DNA from: Mya arenaria
Taxonomy: Eukaryota; Mollusca; Bivalvia; Myida; Myidae
Assembly: GCF_026914265.1 (NCBI RefSeq)
Contig: NC_069130.1
Span: 38,742,988-38,806,987 of the forward strand
DNA length: 64,000 bases
Direction: 5' to 3'
The notes beneath the pieces are model-generated. The model was not told where the DNA came from, searched no databases, and saw nothing but the letters and a program-made list of their open reading frames with translations. Each line of letters starts with the position of its first letter. Within the stretch, counting starts at the first letter, position 1. This document shows positions 51,101-59,133 of this stretch, piece by piece. Made by a program: the position numbers and the translations under genes.

Positions 51101-53193
51101 CACCACTGAATAATTATGATATTCAAAATATGAAAGCAAAAATATATGTATGCCTGGCAGATCTATTTTTCGAAAGTTGATGCAATAACGAGCCAATGTA
51201 CATATATAAACAGTCCATTGATTACAAGACCTAGTATGTAATCTTATAACAGTACGCGAACCCTACCTGAATGTCAGAGACGACCTGGATGTCATGCATA
51301 GCCTTGTCAATGCCCTCCTTGGTTCCCATGATACGGATGACATCAGAGTTTTCATTTTCGCGTGGGATCGTGATCTTGGTAGCAGTCACCAGTTCAAGTT
51401 CCTGCAGTTTAAGTCCCTTTGCCCCGAGGATGAAGCGGTGGTGCTCACGCGGAATACGGATGGTTTGGTTTGCCTGTGCATAGAAATATGTTATTATAAA
51501 ATGAAACAGTTGGCACTTTTTTTTTATTAAACCGCTACTTTCATATGACATACTCAATAAGTTACCTGCTTTGAACCAAAAAAACTAATTCAATTTTCGT
51601 GAAGCACTAAATTATTGAAATAATCAATAAAAAATATCTCAATTACTCAGGACACCCAGGATAAAGCTGGCCGTCTTATAACGGCATGTCAAGTATATTA
51701 AACTTAAGCGCGATCCTAAATAATGCACCTAATTTTTTTTGGGGGGGGGGGATGCATTTTATATTTCACAGTATCCTGTACCTGTGTCTGTAGGCGGGTC
51801 ATGACCTCCCGGCGGGCTTTCTTAACCTGATCCTCACGCCCAGATACCACCACAGTCAGCGTCTGGTCCCGTGACAAGCTCATCTCAATTGTTACCTTAA
51901 ATCAGGGACAAATTTATATTTTATTTGAAACAAGACATTTGGTTTATAAAACAGGTAACAATTTATGGACAAATACAAAAATATCCCTAATATAGGGACA
52001 ATTTTTTTAAACTTATCTTCACTTATGCGTTATTTTGCTTCTCAAGTCTTGGCAATTAAAACAGAAGCATTTTGCAATACTTTACAGTTTAAACCTTACA
52101 AAAATACATCATCCGGACCACTAGTCATAGAAATTAGAGCCAAACCCTTACCCCGGTGCGTGCCATGATGTCCTTGCAGACATCCGCCTGTTTGCCTTCA
52201 TCACCAAAGCTGTTCTCCAAGTCATCCCTGAACTTACGCTCAGCCAATGGCACAGTGAACACCTGTGTATCGAAAACTTTTGATATTACTTTCAATACAT
52301 TTAAACTGCCCTTCCTATTGATAACTACATAAGATCTTTGAACATATCTTATCAGTCATTTTACAAGTTTTACAACACCTGACTTTGGAACAATAAATTT
52401 AGAATAAAATATGTGTATTATTCTTGTATAGAAGTTAACAAAAGTTGTTTTTGTAACAGAAAGTAAAGATTGGTCATCCATTCAATATATCAATCAACTA
52501 AGTATTTGCTCCTGTATCAATAAATTAGCTCATTGACTATTTCCTGAACATGTGGATAAAACGTCATGTACCAGCTAATGAAAAAAACAAGAACTTTTCA
52601 TTCATCTGATAACCGAGGGCAGATTTAAGGCCAAATCTATATCAAAACAATTAATTTTAATTATTGACAAAAATTTACAACAAACAATTATCCTTCACCT
52701 GTAATATCTGTAGTATTATGCTGTTATCTTTCAGAAAAAATCTGTATCAGATTCAGGTTTTTTATCTAGCATTTTATTTATTGTTTGTTAGTCACTGTAC
52801 CCCTGTGGTAAAGTCATCTAAAAACATATTTGTGTCAGATTGATAACCATATTGTCTGTATTGATGTTTTTGCATGTCCATTGTATCATAATGTCACCAT
52901 GACATCTACCAAAATGAATGTGTTCATGTGTGAGAACATTCTGCTGAATAGAAGTTTACAACAGGTACCACTAAAAATATTTGTAAGAAGTTGACTTAAA
53001 TGAAAATGATGTTCTTTAATTATATGTAATACAATTTTTTAACACACACCTGGGTGCATTTTGATGACCTCACAGTAGGGATCTTGGGGAGGTTGGTCCA
53101 CAAATTCGGAGGGCTGCTCATATCAGTTGGATTGGAATTCAGAACTGGGAAAGCGTTCCCGTAGTCTTCCATAACTCCCGGATTAGTAGCCAT
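35859..53193 (-). CDS. Vigilin (high-density lipoprotein-binding protein), complete coding region in 22 exons
   Basis: Vigilin is a cytoplasmic and ER-associated protein built almost wholly of KH domains; it binds many mRNAs and tRNAs and influences translation and mRNA stability. The 22 exons read in one frame from ATG at 53193 to TGA at 35859 and give about 1,254 residues, close to the human protein. Fourteen KH domains plus a degenerate N-terminal one can be followed exon by exon, most with a GxxG loop (GAKG, GPRG, GKKG, GKGG, GRGG, GARG, GQKG, GRRG). Two are altered: GPNN in KH2 and ARRG in KH10, the same domains that are irregular in human vigilin (GPYN, IRRG). The C-terminal tail ends APKSSFAWGPMRRK, matching the conserved APK-WGP tail. 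Introns total about 15 kb and are rich in MITEs. I see no frameshift or stop, so the gene looks functional. Confidence 0.97.
36349..36564 (-). CDS. Vigilin exon 21 (KH14)
   Basis: Seventy-two codons, phase 0. RIHSRIIGQKGRGVRRIQDD and FKVDLRFPRGNDDKD, ending LLNMEEEF. Confidence 0.97.
37183..37491 (-). CDS. Vigilin exon 20 (end of KH12 and KH13)
   Basis: 103 codons, phase 0, the longest exon. Ends KH12 (VTGPPANVQRAEEAL) and carries KH13, DYHPKLIGRRGEVINKIRSD, up to RMVKDY. Confidence 0.97.
38069..38221 (-). CDS. Vigilin exon 19 (first half of KH12)
   Basis: Fifty-one codons, phase 0: VPFDFHKNIIGQKGRDVRKL, then ISIPPQQQQSDVIK. Confidence 0.95.
39091..39233 (-). CDS. Vigilin exon 18 (linker insert and end of KH11)
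   Basis: 143 bases finishing the split Gly codon. It begins with an Asp/Ala/Glu-rich insert (GDAGDAADAGEAPE) in the same place as a longer acidic insert in human vigilin, then NIITITGKVDACEQAKKALL. Confidence 0.93.
39445..39647. mobile_element. TTAA palindromic MITE, truncated copy 5
   Basis: Only the centre and right arm are present, ending GAGAGTGCAGCT before TTAA at 39648-39651. It lies in vigilin intron 17. Confidence 0.7.
39885..40053 (-). CDS. Vigilin exon 17 (first part of KH11)
   Basis: 169 bases, phase 0 to phase 1. QQFHRTVMGARGSNVQEITS and QIKFPDRP, then a Pro/Lys linker ending PTNA(G). Confidence 0.95.
40121..40512. mobile_element. GGGTGCTGCA-family element with internal 21-bp tandem
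   Basis: The ends are rough inverts: GGTTTTTGAAAAGGACAGGG on the left and CCCTTTCAAAACCCTTTAGC on the right. Four copies of a 20-21 base unit reading GAAAAGGGACAGGGTGCTGC lie at 40141-40222. The interior text TAATATTAGGTTTCA at about 40308 recurs at 53401. Lies in vigilin intron 16. Confidence 0.5.
40576..40778. mobile_element. TATTCATTAA foldback MITE, copy A
   Basis: Inverted arms: CATCTTAAGTCATTTCTTAA near 40578 and AAGTGACTTCAGCTAGGAAA near 40730. Most diverged of three related copies in vigilin introns. Confidence 0.45.
40953..41171 (-). CDS. Vigilin exon 16 (KH10)
   Basis: Seventy-three codons, phase 0. KYHKHFVARRGEVLRQIGDD has ARRG in the loop position; VSFPRSGVKSDKVVIKGAKD is highly conserved. 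Confidence 0.97.
41573..41794 (-). CDS. Vigilin exon 15 (KH9)
   Basis: Seventy-four codons, phase 0. IRAKPEYHKFLIGRGGAKIR is nearly identical to human vigilin at this point; ends GLIKDL. Confidence 0.97.
42142..42378. mobile_element. TATTCATTAA foldback MITE, copy B
   Basis: The left arm ATATTCATTAAGCATCTTCA with TTTCCTAACTT pairs with the right arm AAGTTAGGAAAATTACTACA and TTTAATGAATAC. Lies in vigilin intron 14. Confidence 0.6.
42471..42689 (-). CDS. Vigilin exon 14 (KH8)
   Basis: Seventy-three codons, phase 0. Whole KH domain, KLHNSIIGAKGRLIRSIMDE, ending SKQV at the strong donor GTT|GTGAGT. Confidence 0.95.
43040..43171 (-). CDS. Vigilin exon 13 (second half of KH7)
   Basis: Forty-four codons, phase 0: IREETDTRIDLPNKPSDSDV to DIQKEL. 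Confidence 0.95.
43308..43506. mobile_element. TATTCATTAA foldback MITE, copy C
   Basis: The left end GGGGTCGTATTCATGTAATG pairs with TTAAATGAATACCAGCC on the right, with ACTTAAGTTAAGAAATTACT inside the right arm. Lies in vigilin intron 12 next to exon 13. Confidence 0.55.
43778..45433 (+). mobile_element. hAT-like non-autonomous element carrying a two-exon mini-gene
   Basis: The ends are perfect 14-bp inverts, CAGGGCTCATCCTA. AATAC lies directly outside both (43773-43777, 45434-45438) as a 5-bp target duplication. The element is 1,656 bp. It carries a spliced frame (44386-44566 and 44750-44958) and AATAAA at 45177-45182. The catalytic part of a transposase is absent. It sits in vigilin intron 12, antisense to vigilin. 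Confidence 0.8.
44386..44958 (+). CDS. Mini-gene within the hAT-like element (hAT-associated N-terminal domain protein)
   Basis: Exon A is 44386-44566, with donor GCTG|GTGTAAGT; exon B is 44750-44958, with acceptor TATTTTCAG. The split Ala codon fits, giving 129 residues. Exon B reads ANQHKATLEKTVLSSQEPMK then LLKTAYHLAKRELPKVEFQY HLQL. This matches the style of the segment just before the transposase domain in hAT-derived proteins of the C17orf113/ZNF862 kind (RTAYYIAKE...F..LCELQ; recollection). The DDE catalytic domain is missing, so the product cannot be a transposase. The frame is intact and ends in a proper stop followed by a poly(A) signal; it might be expressed or might simply be a recent deletion derivative. 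Confidence 0.5.
45778..45864 (-). CDS. Vigilin exon 12 (first half of KH7)
   Basis: Twenty-nine codons, phase 0, the shortest coding exon: DFHKVIIGKGGANIRK, donor AGAAAG|GTAGGA. The intron to exon 13 holds the 1.66-kb hAT-like element. Confidence 0.93.
46073..46186 (-). CDS. Vigilin exon 11 (second half of KH6)
   Basis: Thirty-eight codons, phase 0: VQITFPDQGKKSDVVTLRGP to MTQDL, donor GATCTG|GTATGT. Confidence 0.93.
46287..46619. mobile_element. MITE with CAGTGCTCCAGCT ends
   Basis: The left end CAGTGCTCCAGCT and right end AGCTGGAGCACTA are inverted over 12 of 13 bases. The interior holds AGCACCCTGCAGCC and AGCACCCTGCTC, linking it to the other CCCTGCAGC repeats in this gene. Lies in vigilin intron 10; no clear target duplication. 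Confidence 0.6.
46697..46801 (-). CDS. Vigilin exon 10 (first half of KH6)
   Basis: Thirty-five codons, phase 0: ENEKSRDILIEQRFHRMLIG AKG and on to DKFNQ, donor CCAG|GTAAAG. Confidence 0.95.
47206..47345 (-). CDS. Vigilin exon 9 (second half of KH5)
   Basis: 140 bases starting TCACAAAG after ATTCCAG; with one base from exon 8 it encodes ITKIKNETNVAIKIPSDQEN to MAARM. A 49-bp tandem array begins immediately upstream of this acceptor. Confidence 0.95.
47364..48133. repeat. 49-bp tandem array in vigilin intron 8
   Basis: About 15-16 copies of a 49-base unit, marked by TTTTAAACTTAAGTATGACA and GTCATAATTGTAAACGAAGG. The first, divergent copy merges with the polypyrimidine side of the exon 9 acceptor. 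Confidence 0.9.
48172..48473. mobile_element. TTAA-flanked MITE with GCACCAGAT ends
   Basis: The left end, after TTTAA, is AGCAACTGTGCACCAGATT; the right end, before TTAA, is the inverse CCAATCTGGTGCAGTCCCT. Duplicated TTAA and about 300 bases suit a piggyBac- or Kolobok-type non-autonomous element. Lies in vigilin intron 8. Confidence 0.6.
48977..49160 (-). CDS. Vigilin exon 8 (end of KH4, start of KH5)
   Basis: 184 bases, phase 0 to phase 1 (AACA|GTGAGT). Encodes VHIEFTEGENKIQVEGP, then KH5 start RFHKHIIGKGGAN; the split Ile codon is finished by exon 9. Confidence 0.95.
49185..49660. other. Vigilin intron 7
   Basis: No repeat or gene was recognised in this 580-base intron beyond chance frames. 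Confidence 0.4.
49744..49851 (-). CDS. Vigilin exon 7 (first half of KH4)
   Basis: Thirty-six codons, phase 0: APDWLHKYIIGKKGSTIRNI and on to NFPK. The second half of KH4 is in the next exon. Confidence 0.95.
50032..50238 (-). CDS. Vigilin exon 6 (KH3)
   Basis: Sixty-nine codons, phase 0, starting CRKCQTVSVEV. KH domain with SQHKYVIGPRGSNLQEIL. Confidence 0.95.
50712..50927 (-). CDS. Vigilin exon 5 (KH2)
   Basis: Seventy-two codons, phase 0. KH domain with VYHPFVCGPNNSTI, so the GxxG loop is replaced by GPNN, then GEKEGVMKCKATI. Confidence 0.95.
51267..51473 (-). CDS. Vigilin exon 4 (KH1)
   Basis: Sixty-nine codons, phase 0. A whole KH domain with IPREHHRFILGAKG and the GTKEGI strand; GxxG loop is GAKG. 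Confidence 0.95.
51782..51895 (-). CDS. Vigilin exon 3
   Basis: Thirty-eight codons, phase 0. Encodes VTIEMSLSRDQTLTVVVSGR to MTRLQTQ, matching the second half of the N-terminal degenerate KH domain. Confidence 0.93.
52152..52262 (-). CDS. Vigilin exon 2
   Basis: Thirty-seven codons, phase 0 at both ends (ACACAG|GTGTTC to ACCGGG|GTAAGG). Encodes VFTVPLAERKFRD and the first half of the degenerate N-terminal KH-like domain, ending DIMARTG. Confidence 0.93.
52263..53049. other. Vigilin intron 1 (between coding exons 1 and 2)
   Basis: AT-rich intron of 787 bases starting GTGTGTGTT and ending ATACACAG on the minus strand. No mobile element or gene was recognised inside. Confidence 0.5.
53050..53193 (-). 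CDS. Vigilin exon 1 (first coding)
   Basis: Forty-eight codons from ATG 53193-53191 to the donor CCCAG|GTGTGT. It encodes the short acidic N-terminal leader MATNPGVMEDYGNAFPVLNS and the start of the KTQVF-like link to KH0. The exon extends 5' as UTR to an acceptor at 53241. Confidence 0.9.
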
Positions 53194-53240
53194 GTCTCTG
53201 AACTCGCGTCAATTTAACAGTTCCGAGTCGAACAGTACGT
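53194..53240 (-). other. Vigilin 5' UTR part of exon 1
   Basis: Between the ATG and an acceptor-like CATACCTTCAG (AG at 53242-53241) lie 47 bases without an upstream ATG. The acceptor implies a further non-coding exon upstream. Confidence 0.5.
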
Positions 53241-53264
53241 CTGAAGGTATGAAACAGTAATACG

Positions 53265-53550
53265 GTTTTTAGTCATGTTGGGAAAAGGACAGGGTGCTGC
53301 AATCCAGAGAAAAATTGCTATTGAAAAAACCAGCACAGTGTATCATGCTGGGAAGATTTTAATCCTTATGAACATGACAGAAAATGTGATTAATTAAAAG
53401 TAATATTAGGTTTCAACTGCCAAATATGTAAAGTTTGAATCAATGTATTTATATTCACATTCATTTTATTATATTAAAGTTTTAATCACAACGAAAGAAA
53501 TATTTGACAAAGGTGCAGCACCTTTCATAACTCCAGCAACATTTAGGTGA
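53265..53550. mobile_element. GGGTGCTGCA-family element, second copy
   Basis: The left part GGGAAAAGGACAGGGTGCTG and right part AAGGTGCAGCACCTTTCATA are roughly inverted. The middle has TAATATTAGGTTTCA and TGTAAAGTTTG as in the copy at 40121. Lies just upstream of vigilin exon 1. Confidence 0.5.
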
Positions 53551-53908
53551 AAATTAAAAAAATGAAGCCTTTCATTGATTTCCTTTTTACTGTTTGCTGA
53601 AATAGGAAACTGGTCATTTTTTTACTTCAGAATATGTGGTTTATAGTGGTTGATTGTTGTTTCAAGTGTACTGATTTTAGTGAGAAATTAAACTGAAATC
53701 ATGTTTTCAACTTTAAATAACTTCGTAACCACCTATAAAATCAAAACAAGGTTTTCTTTATGCTGAAGTTTAATGTATTGGTTATTGCGTAAGCAAAGGT
53801 TTAACAAATATTAATGAATAATTATTCTACATGGCTTAATAGAAATTGAAAGGTGTCCAGTTTTAGTTTGCTCCAAAAACGGCCAATTGATTCTTTTCTA
53901 CTTCCAGC

Positions 53909-54921
53909 TAGTGATGAAACAATAATCGAGTACAATCGATTAATCGTCGCTGACAATGCTATGTCGGCGACAATCGATAGTGGTTGTTCAAAATCGATGT
54001 CGCTAATGCTACTTCCGGTACCATCGTATTTTTTTTTGCTGTGATAAATGTCGAGTTAATGTCAATTTTTGTTACTGGTAAATTTCCGTTGAAGTCATTT
54101 TAACATGGGAGGTCACCCTCTTACACAAATGCGGTGCATGTAAACACTTTTGCGAAAAAACTCTCCCAAAATTACAAATTGTTTATATAAATCATAAAAC
54201 CTTCTTCAATAACCTGTCTCTATGGTGTAGTGTGTCCGGTCTTACCCGTGATCCCGGCTCCATGCATTCTGTTTTTAAAACTTTTTTTAGTATCGTTTGT
54301 AATTCATTAATTTACTTTTTTGTGAAAGTTTTATGAAATTAAGATTTTCTAATGAAATTTTCAATATAACAGTTTATTGAATGTTAAGCTGGTTCACAAA
54401 TATTTAATATGCTTTTACATGGATAATATGATAAGATAACTTACTTGATGCGGTGTGCATCATTTTGCAATTAATATGCAATTATTAGTTTTGTTGTGTT
54501 TTTATGTTTTTTCGTTGAGTTATAAAAGACAGAAAGGTTATGGAAATTTACTTATTGATGCAAGTGGCAAGACTATAGAATCACACGTACCAGGGTTCTC
54601 AATAAGTTTCAGTTGAACCGTCTCAAAGAGTAAAGTAACCGACCTGCTTCTACTTATTCTATTTAAAATTCATTTAGTTTTCCAAATTTTAACCGGCCCA
54701 ATTGCCATTTGAACCGTCCATTTTGGCCGGCAGCCGGTTCTTATTGAGAACACTGCGTACTCAGGTTTAACCATTTAAATGATCATGATAATACTATGTA
54801 TAAAGAATGTATTTCTTACTGATATTATGAACTTTCAATTATTGTTCGATAGTAAATCGAAATAATTGGTCCGATTCGATTCGATTATCGATAGCAAATG
54901 GAGTCCGATTTTCAAACACTA
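53909..54921. mobile_element. hAT-like element with perfect 8-bp target duplication
   Basis: The ends are TAGTGATGAAAC and, inverted, CAAACACTA. CTTCCAGC lies directly outside both (53901-53908, 54922-54929). Total 1,013 bp including a nested element. Subterminal ATCGATT/AATCGA words cluster at both ends, as expected of transposase-binding repeats. No transposase frame. Confidence 0.8.
54591..54755. mobile_element. Nested 165-bp MITE with 5-bp target duplication
   Basis: The left end CAGGGTTCTCAATAAG and right end CTTATTGAGAACACTG are inverted (15 of 16 bases). CGTAC lies directly outside both (54586-54590, 54756-54760). Inner arms also pair (TTGAACCG with CCGGTTC). It sits wholly inside the hAT-like element at 53909-54921, so it inserted later. 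Confidence 0.8.
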
Positions 54922-56059
54922 CTTCCAGCATTGAAATGTATCAGTAAATAGATGAAGTCTTGTTTCTTTATTTAGTAGTGATGTTTGTTATATTTTTTTC
55001 AATATTTTTTCAAAAAATTCCATTCTGAACAACACATTATTTTTTATATGGAACAATGTGTTCAAAGGTGTCCCAAGTGTACGATTTAGCAAAAATGATG
55101 ATTTTTTTTCTTGTTCACATGAAGTTTTGCTTTATTTGCACATTCTTAGTAAGAGGGGGACCATACAAATTAGTCCTAACACAGATTTGACAGAGTTATG
55201 CCATATGACTTTTTTTCCTGCAAATAATGTGTTGTCCCAAGTGTACATGGCTTTTGACATGTTTAATTAACAGGTGTCAATGCCAAAAAATATACATGAC
55301 ATGTCATCTAGATGCATGCAGCATTTAATATTTAGTGGCAGATGTCTTACAGAAATTTCTTTTCAGATGTTATAATGGTAAACTTGAAAAATATTATGGA
55401 TAACTCAAAATTTTGATGGTAATAAAAAAGTAAAATAAGTGTCTATTTTTATTGACAAACTTCTTTTAATGTGTGTTACTATTCTTATAGCTTAAAAGAA
55501 TGCATATTCTCTTGAAAACTGTTGATTTTGTAGGGTAAAATCCAGCGGGTTGAAGTTAATGCTATTTGTGTACACTTGGGACATACAAAATAACTTGTAT
55601 ATGATATTATACAAAATATAACAAGCAATAATTCTTCGCAAAATCAACTTAAGTGAAAAATGTCTTCTCCTCTGACAGGGAAATTCAATTCTAACACCGG
55701 AAGAACTCTTAAAAGTAAAAATAAATCAGAAATTGATTTTGGAAAGTCTGACAAAATATTAAGTAATATTTAACACAAAGCGCGCAAGCAGATCCATGAA
55801 TATCTAAAACAGCTCAAGGGCTAAGAAATTACAGAAAAAGAAAAACCTTGAGAACAAAGTTTACAATGATAAAGAAAAGAATAGCCCGAAGTATAACAAA
55901 GAAATAAGAGTGAGAGATAGGTTGAGAAAGCAAAAGTACAGAATGAAAAAGCTGAAATAGCCCCAAAAGCCAAGACTGCAAAGGCAAAACCTGACCCAAA
56001 AATGAAAAAAAAGGCGCAGAATGAAAAGTTTGATAAAAAATGGTCTTTAGAAAATTATT

Positions 56060-56172
56060 CATCGTATTTAAGTATTCACACATCGTATTCCTCAGAATCT
56101 CCAGGTAATGACCCTCTTGCCTTTACCTGAAGATTCTGAGGAATACGATGTACGAATAATTCAATACGATGG
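56060..56172. repeat. Long hairpin
   Basis: CATCGTATTCCTCAGAATCT plus CCAGGTAA pairs with TTACCTG plus AAGATTCTGAGGAATACGAT. Weaker pairing extends outward (ATCGTATTTAAGTATTC with GAATAATTCAATACGAT). Loop is about 13 bases. Confidence 0.75.
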
Positions 56173-56559
56173 ATAGTTTTCTTCGAAATGCAACACAAAG
56201 GAAAAAGTTAATGGTCAATCTAAACAGAGATTCAAAACATGGAAGTAAGTAAGAATCCAACAGAATTGAAAGACATGTTCAGAGTAAACATATAGTGGGA
56301 AGACCGGGTTACTCAGGATCAGAATGCGTCATCTTGCATATTCTGATTTTAAGAATAATCTATATTAAGGGTATTAAAAGCTGCGACAAGATAAGAAATA
56401 GAACAAAGGTTGAAGACTTCAGAAATAAGTGGCAACACAGAATGGTATCATTCTTAGATGATAATTTAAAAATTTTGCCAAGCAAGAAGGACGTTTAAGT
56501 CTAAGAAGGAGTTCCAGAAGCTAAAAGACATCTACTGGTGCCAAGAAGGAAACTCTTAA

Positions 56560-56920
56560 AGCTGCACTCTCACAGATTTACCGTTTTTACAACTTTTTAA
56601 TTTTTTGTCTTGGAAAGAGCAAATTTTTTGGTACATGTAAATATCTGCAAACCAATAATAAAAGATGGCTGACAAAACATCAGATCGCAGACTTTCATAT
56701 TTTTGTTCAAAAATTAATGTTATATGGCTTAAAACGTTACTAACGGTTTAAGAAAAAGGCATAAAACATCAATTTTTGAAATTGAATATAAAAATCTGCG
56801 ATCTAATTTTTTGTCGGCAGTCTTATATAACTTGTTTCCATGCATTTACGCAAAAACTGGCTCGTTCCAAGACAAAAAATAAAAAAGTTGTCAAAACGTT
56901 CAATCTGTGAGAGTGCAGCT
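56560..56920. mobile_element. TTAA palindromic MITE, copy 6
   Basis: Starts AGCTGCACTCTCACAGATTT, ends GAGAGTGCAGCT, with TTAA on both sides (56556-56559, 56921-56924). The centre reads ACGTTACTAACGGTTTAAG. A complete copy. Confidence 0.85.
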
Positions 56921-57100
56921 TTAAAGTGATTCAAATAGAACAATCCATGTTACAAACAATCAAAAGCTCAACACATTCACAAGACAGATTTCCAAACATT
57001 ATAGGACATTGAACTTGAATTATAAATAAGTGTGTATTTGTGTCCCAAGTGTATGCCAAATATCAAAATATGTTGAAAATGATGACTTCTATATATTTGA

Positions 57101-58449
57101 CAGATGTAAATATATTGTTACAAAATTTGGCACACTTCATTCATACATCCTGAGGTTTTGAAAATGCAGAGATTAACCACTAGAAATGACACTGTAACTG
57201 ATTTAATTAAACTTCAAGTGGTACAAGTATAAAAACAGACCCATAAAAGTACAAAAACTTTGTTTTTGACACTTTTTTGCTTTAATAAGTTGACTGTTTA
57301 CTGTTAAAATGCTGTTTATACATTTTGTTTATGATAAAATTGAGCTTAAACAGCTTTAAACCTTTCATTTAAAAAAATAAAATGTATCAAATTAGGATAT
57401 TCAATTTACAAAAAGTTAAATATTTTTTTCAAAAATAATAAGTTTGCAATATTTTCTTGTTTCTGAATCCACTTGCCCTTTCGGTATATGTAACTAGAAC
57501 CTTCTTGCTATCTTATTCACTGTATAACTTACTCCTTGCATGTGGTATAAAATTTACCCCTTTTTCACGCTACGGCTTCATTTTTTTATTTTCACCCATT
57601 TGTGATTTTTTAAAGTGCATTTACTGTAATTACATAAATAATACTCTTAAAAAGTTAAAAAGAGCTTGAAAAATCATTTACAGAACTGTGTAAATTGTGA
57701 AAATATCTCTACTAAAGTTAAAGATATGGAATTTCAAAATGCTGAATACTGGATGTTTTGTCAGGAGTATTTTCTTGCATAAAGCACTTATTTACTCATT
57801 AGCTCAAATCATATAAGCAAGTGCAATGTTGGACGGACGTGACTGCAAGCTACCTTTTTGTACATGATATACCAAATACACTGCTGAAAATCACCCTCAC
57901 ACATCATTCATATCATTAGATATTTATATATTTATAAAATAACACAGAGATCTTACGTTTTTTAAAACATATATATCTAAATGCTTCGGTGTTACACTGG
58001 TAGATAAAAAACATTCACAAAAATGTTTTCAATAAATATTAGTGTTTTATTAAACGACAACATTAATATGTATACTGTATAAGAGATTAACTAAGCCTTT
58101 CTGATCTGGCTATGAAAGTCTTTTATGTAACAACAGTACTCATAGTGGTTGCAGCAAAAGAGAAACGTACTTATACTATAATTTAAGAATGAAGTAAATG
58201 AACGATTTCACAAAAAAACAATAATAAATGTCATATGATATAAGTGGGTGGGGCTCATTGATTGAGCATGAATTATCAGCAAATAATTACGAAACATGTG
58301 GTTGGCAACATAAGTGAATGACAAAACATTTTTGAATCAATAAGTTGAATAAATTGTAAGTAAATAAACCTAAAAAACACCGAAATAAAACTTATAAAAT
58401 TAAAAACACATGTCCACGTCACAAACAATTTTGACAGCTATAAACTTAC
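57101..58449. other. AT-rich stretch, probable first intron of vigilin
   Basis: No gene or clear repeat was recognised; chance frames only. Confidence 0.35.
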
Positions 58450-58640
58450 AGTACTGCGTCCAAAAGTCCGGCCTAAGTAGTTTCAACAAAAACGGTTGAC
58501 TCCAATTTGGAAGTTCTCTCGTGCTGAAAAGTAACAATAACGCAGTGAAACAGTTCAAATTCAACATAAACGATACAAAATTCAGCGTCTCGAAAATCTA
58601 GAACCTGTTCCACCATACCTTGACAAGAGAGTGACCGAAG
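58450..58640 (-). promoter_or_regulatory. Possible non-coding first exon and promoter of vigilin
   Basis: On the minus strand a good donor, AGTACT|GTAAGTTT, lies at 58450/58449, and the sequence upstream of it is less AT-rich than its surroundings. A CCAAT box on the minus strand lies at 58704-58700. The acceptor at 53241 shows that such an exon must exist somewhere upstream. The 3' boundary is better supported than the transcription start. Confidence 0.35.
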
Positions 58641-59133
58641 AACCTTTCAACGTGGTAAAGTATTCCTACGCCGAAACTCCTTTTCTTAACTTCTGACTGA
58701 TTGGTTGTTAATAGGAAAATACCTCAATTGAGCGAATCACTGTCCAATCGTTACTTTTGTCTTAAAACGTATCGGAAAGAAAAACATATTGTCTTACGGG
58801 TAAAATACATATAGCAATTTCGATTTTTTTGGAAACGGTAATGACTTTTAACAATTATTTCAGAACTGTCAAAACAAATTTCGATACACGGTATTTTTTA
58901 AAGGACTATTTTTCTTACGCTATGAGTAGTATAGGTTAAAGTTCAAAACAACAAAGTACATGCCGCAATGTAGGTTACAAACAACCTAATTTATACTTGA
59001 CTGTACTGTACATAAACCTTGATAGGTCCGTTCTCATTTATAAATGTTAAATGTTGAAATTTGTTTACATCCATAGTCAATTGAGCATTTCTAGGAAGAA
59101 TCCCATTATCATTTTTTAATAAGAATATGATGT

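Larger units (their letters stand above)
55050..57100. repeat. Repeat block with GTCCCAAGTGTAC boxes and a Lys/Arg-rich relic frame
   Basis: GTCCCAAGTGTAC occurs at 55070-55082, 55234-55246, inverted at 55570-55582, and as GTCCCAAGTGTA at 57042-57053. Between 55640 and 56510 the plus strand is strongly purine-rich and reads as broken basic protein, for example RDRLRKQKYRMKKLK near 55913-55957. A long hairpin (56060-56172) and a palindromic MITE (56560-56920) lie within. Origin unknown; probably a decayed mobile element with a gene fragment. Confidence 0.4.
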
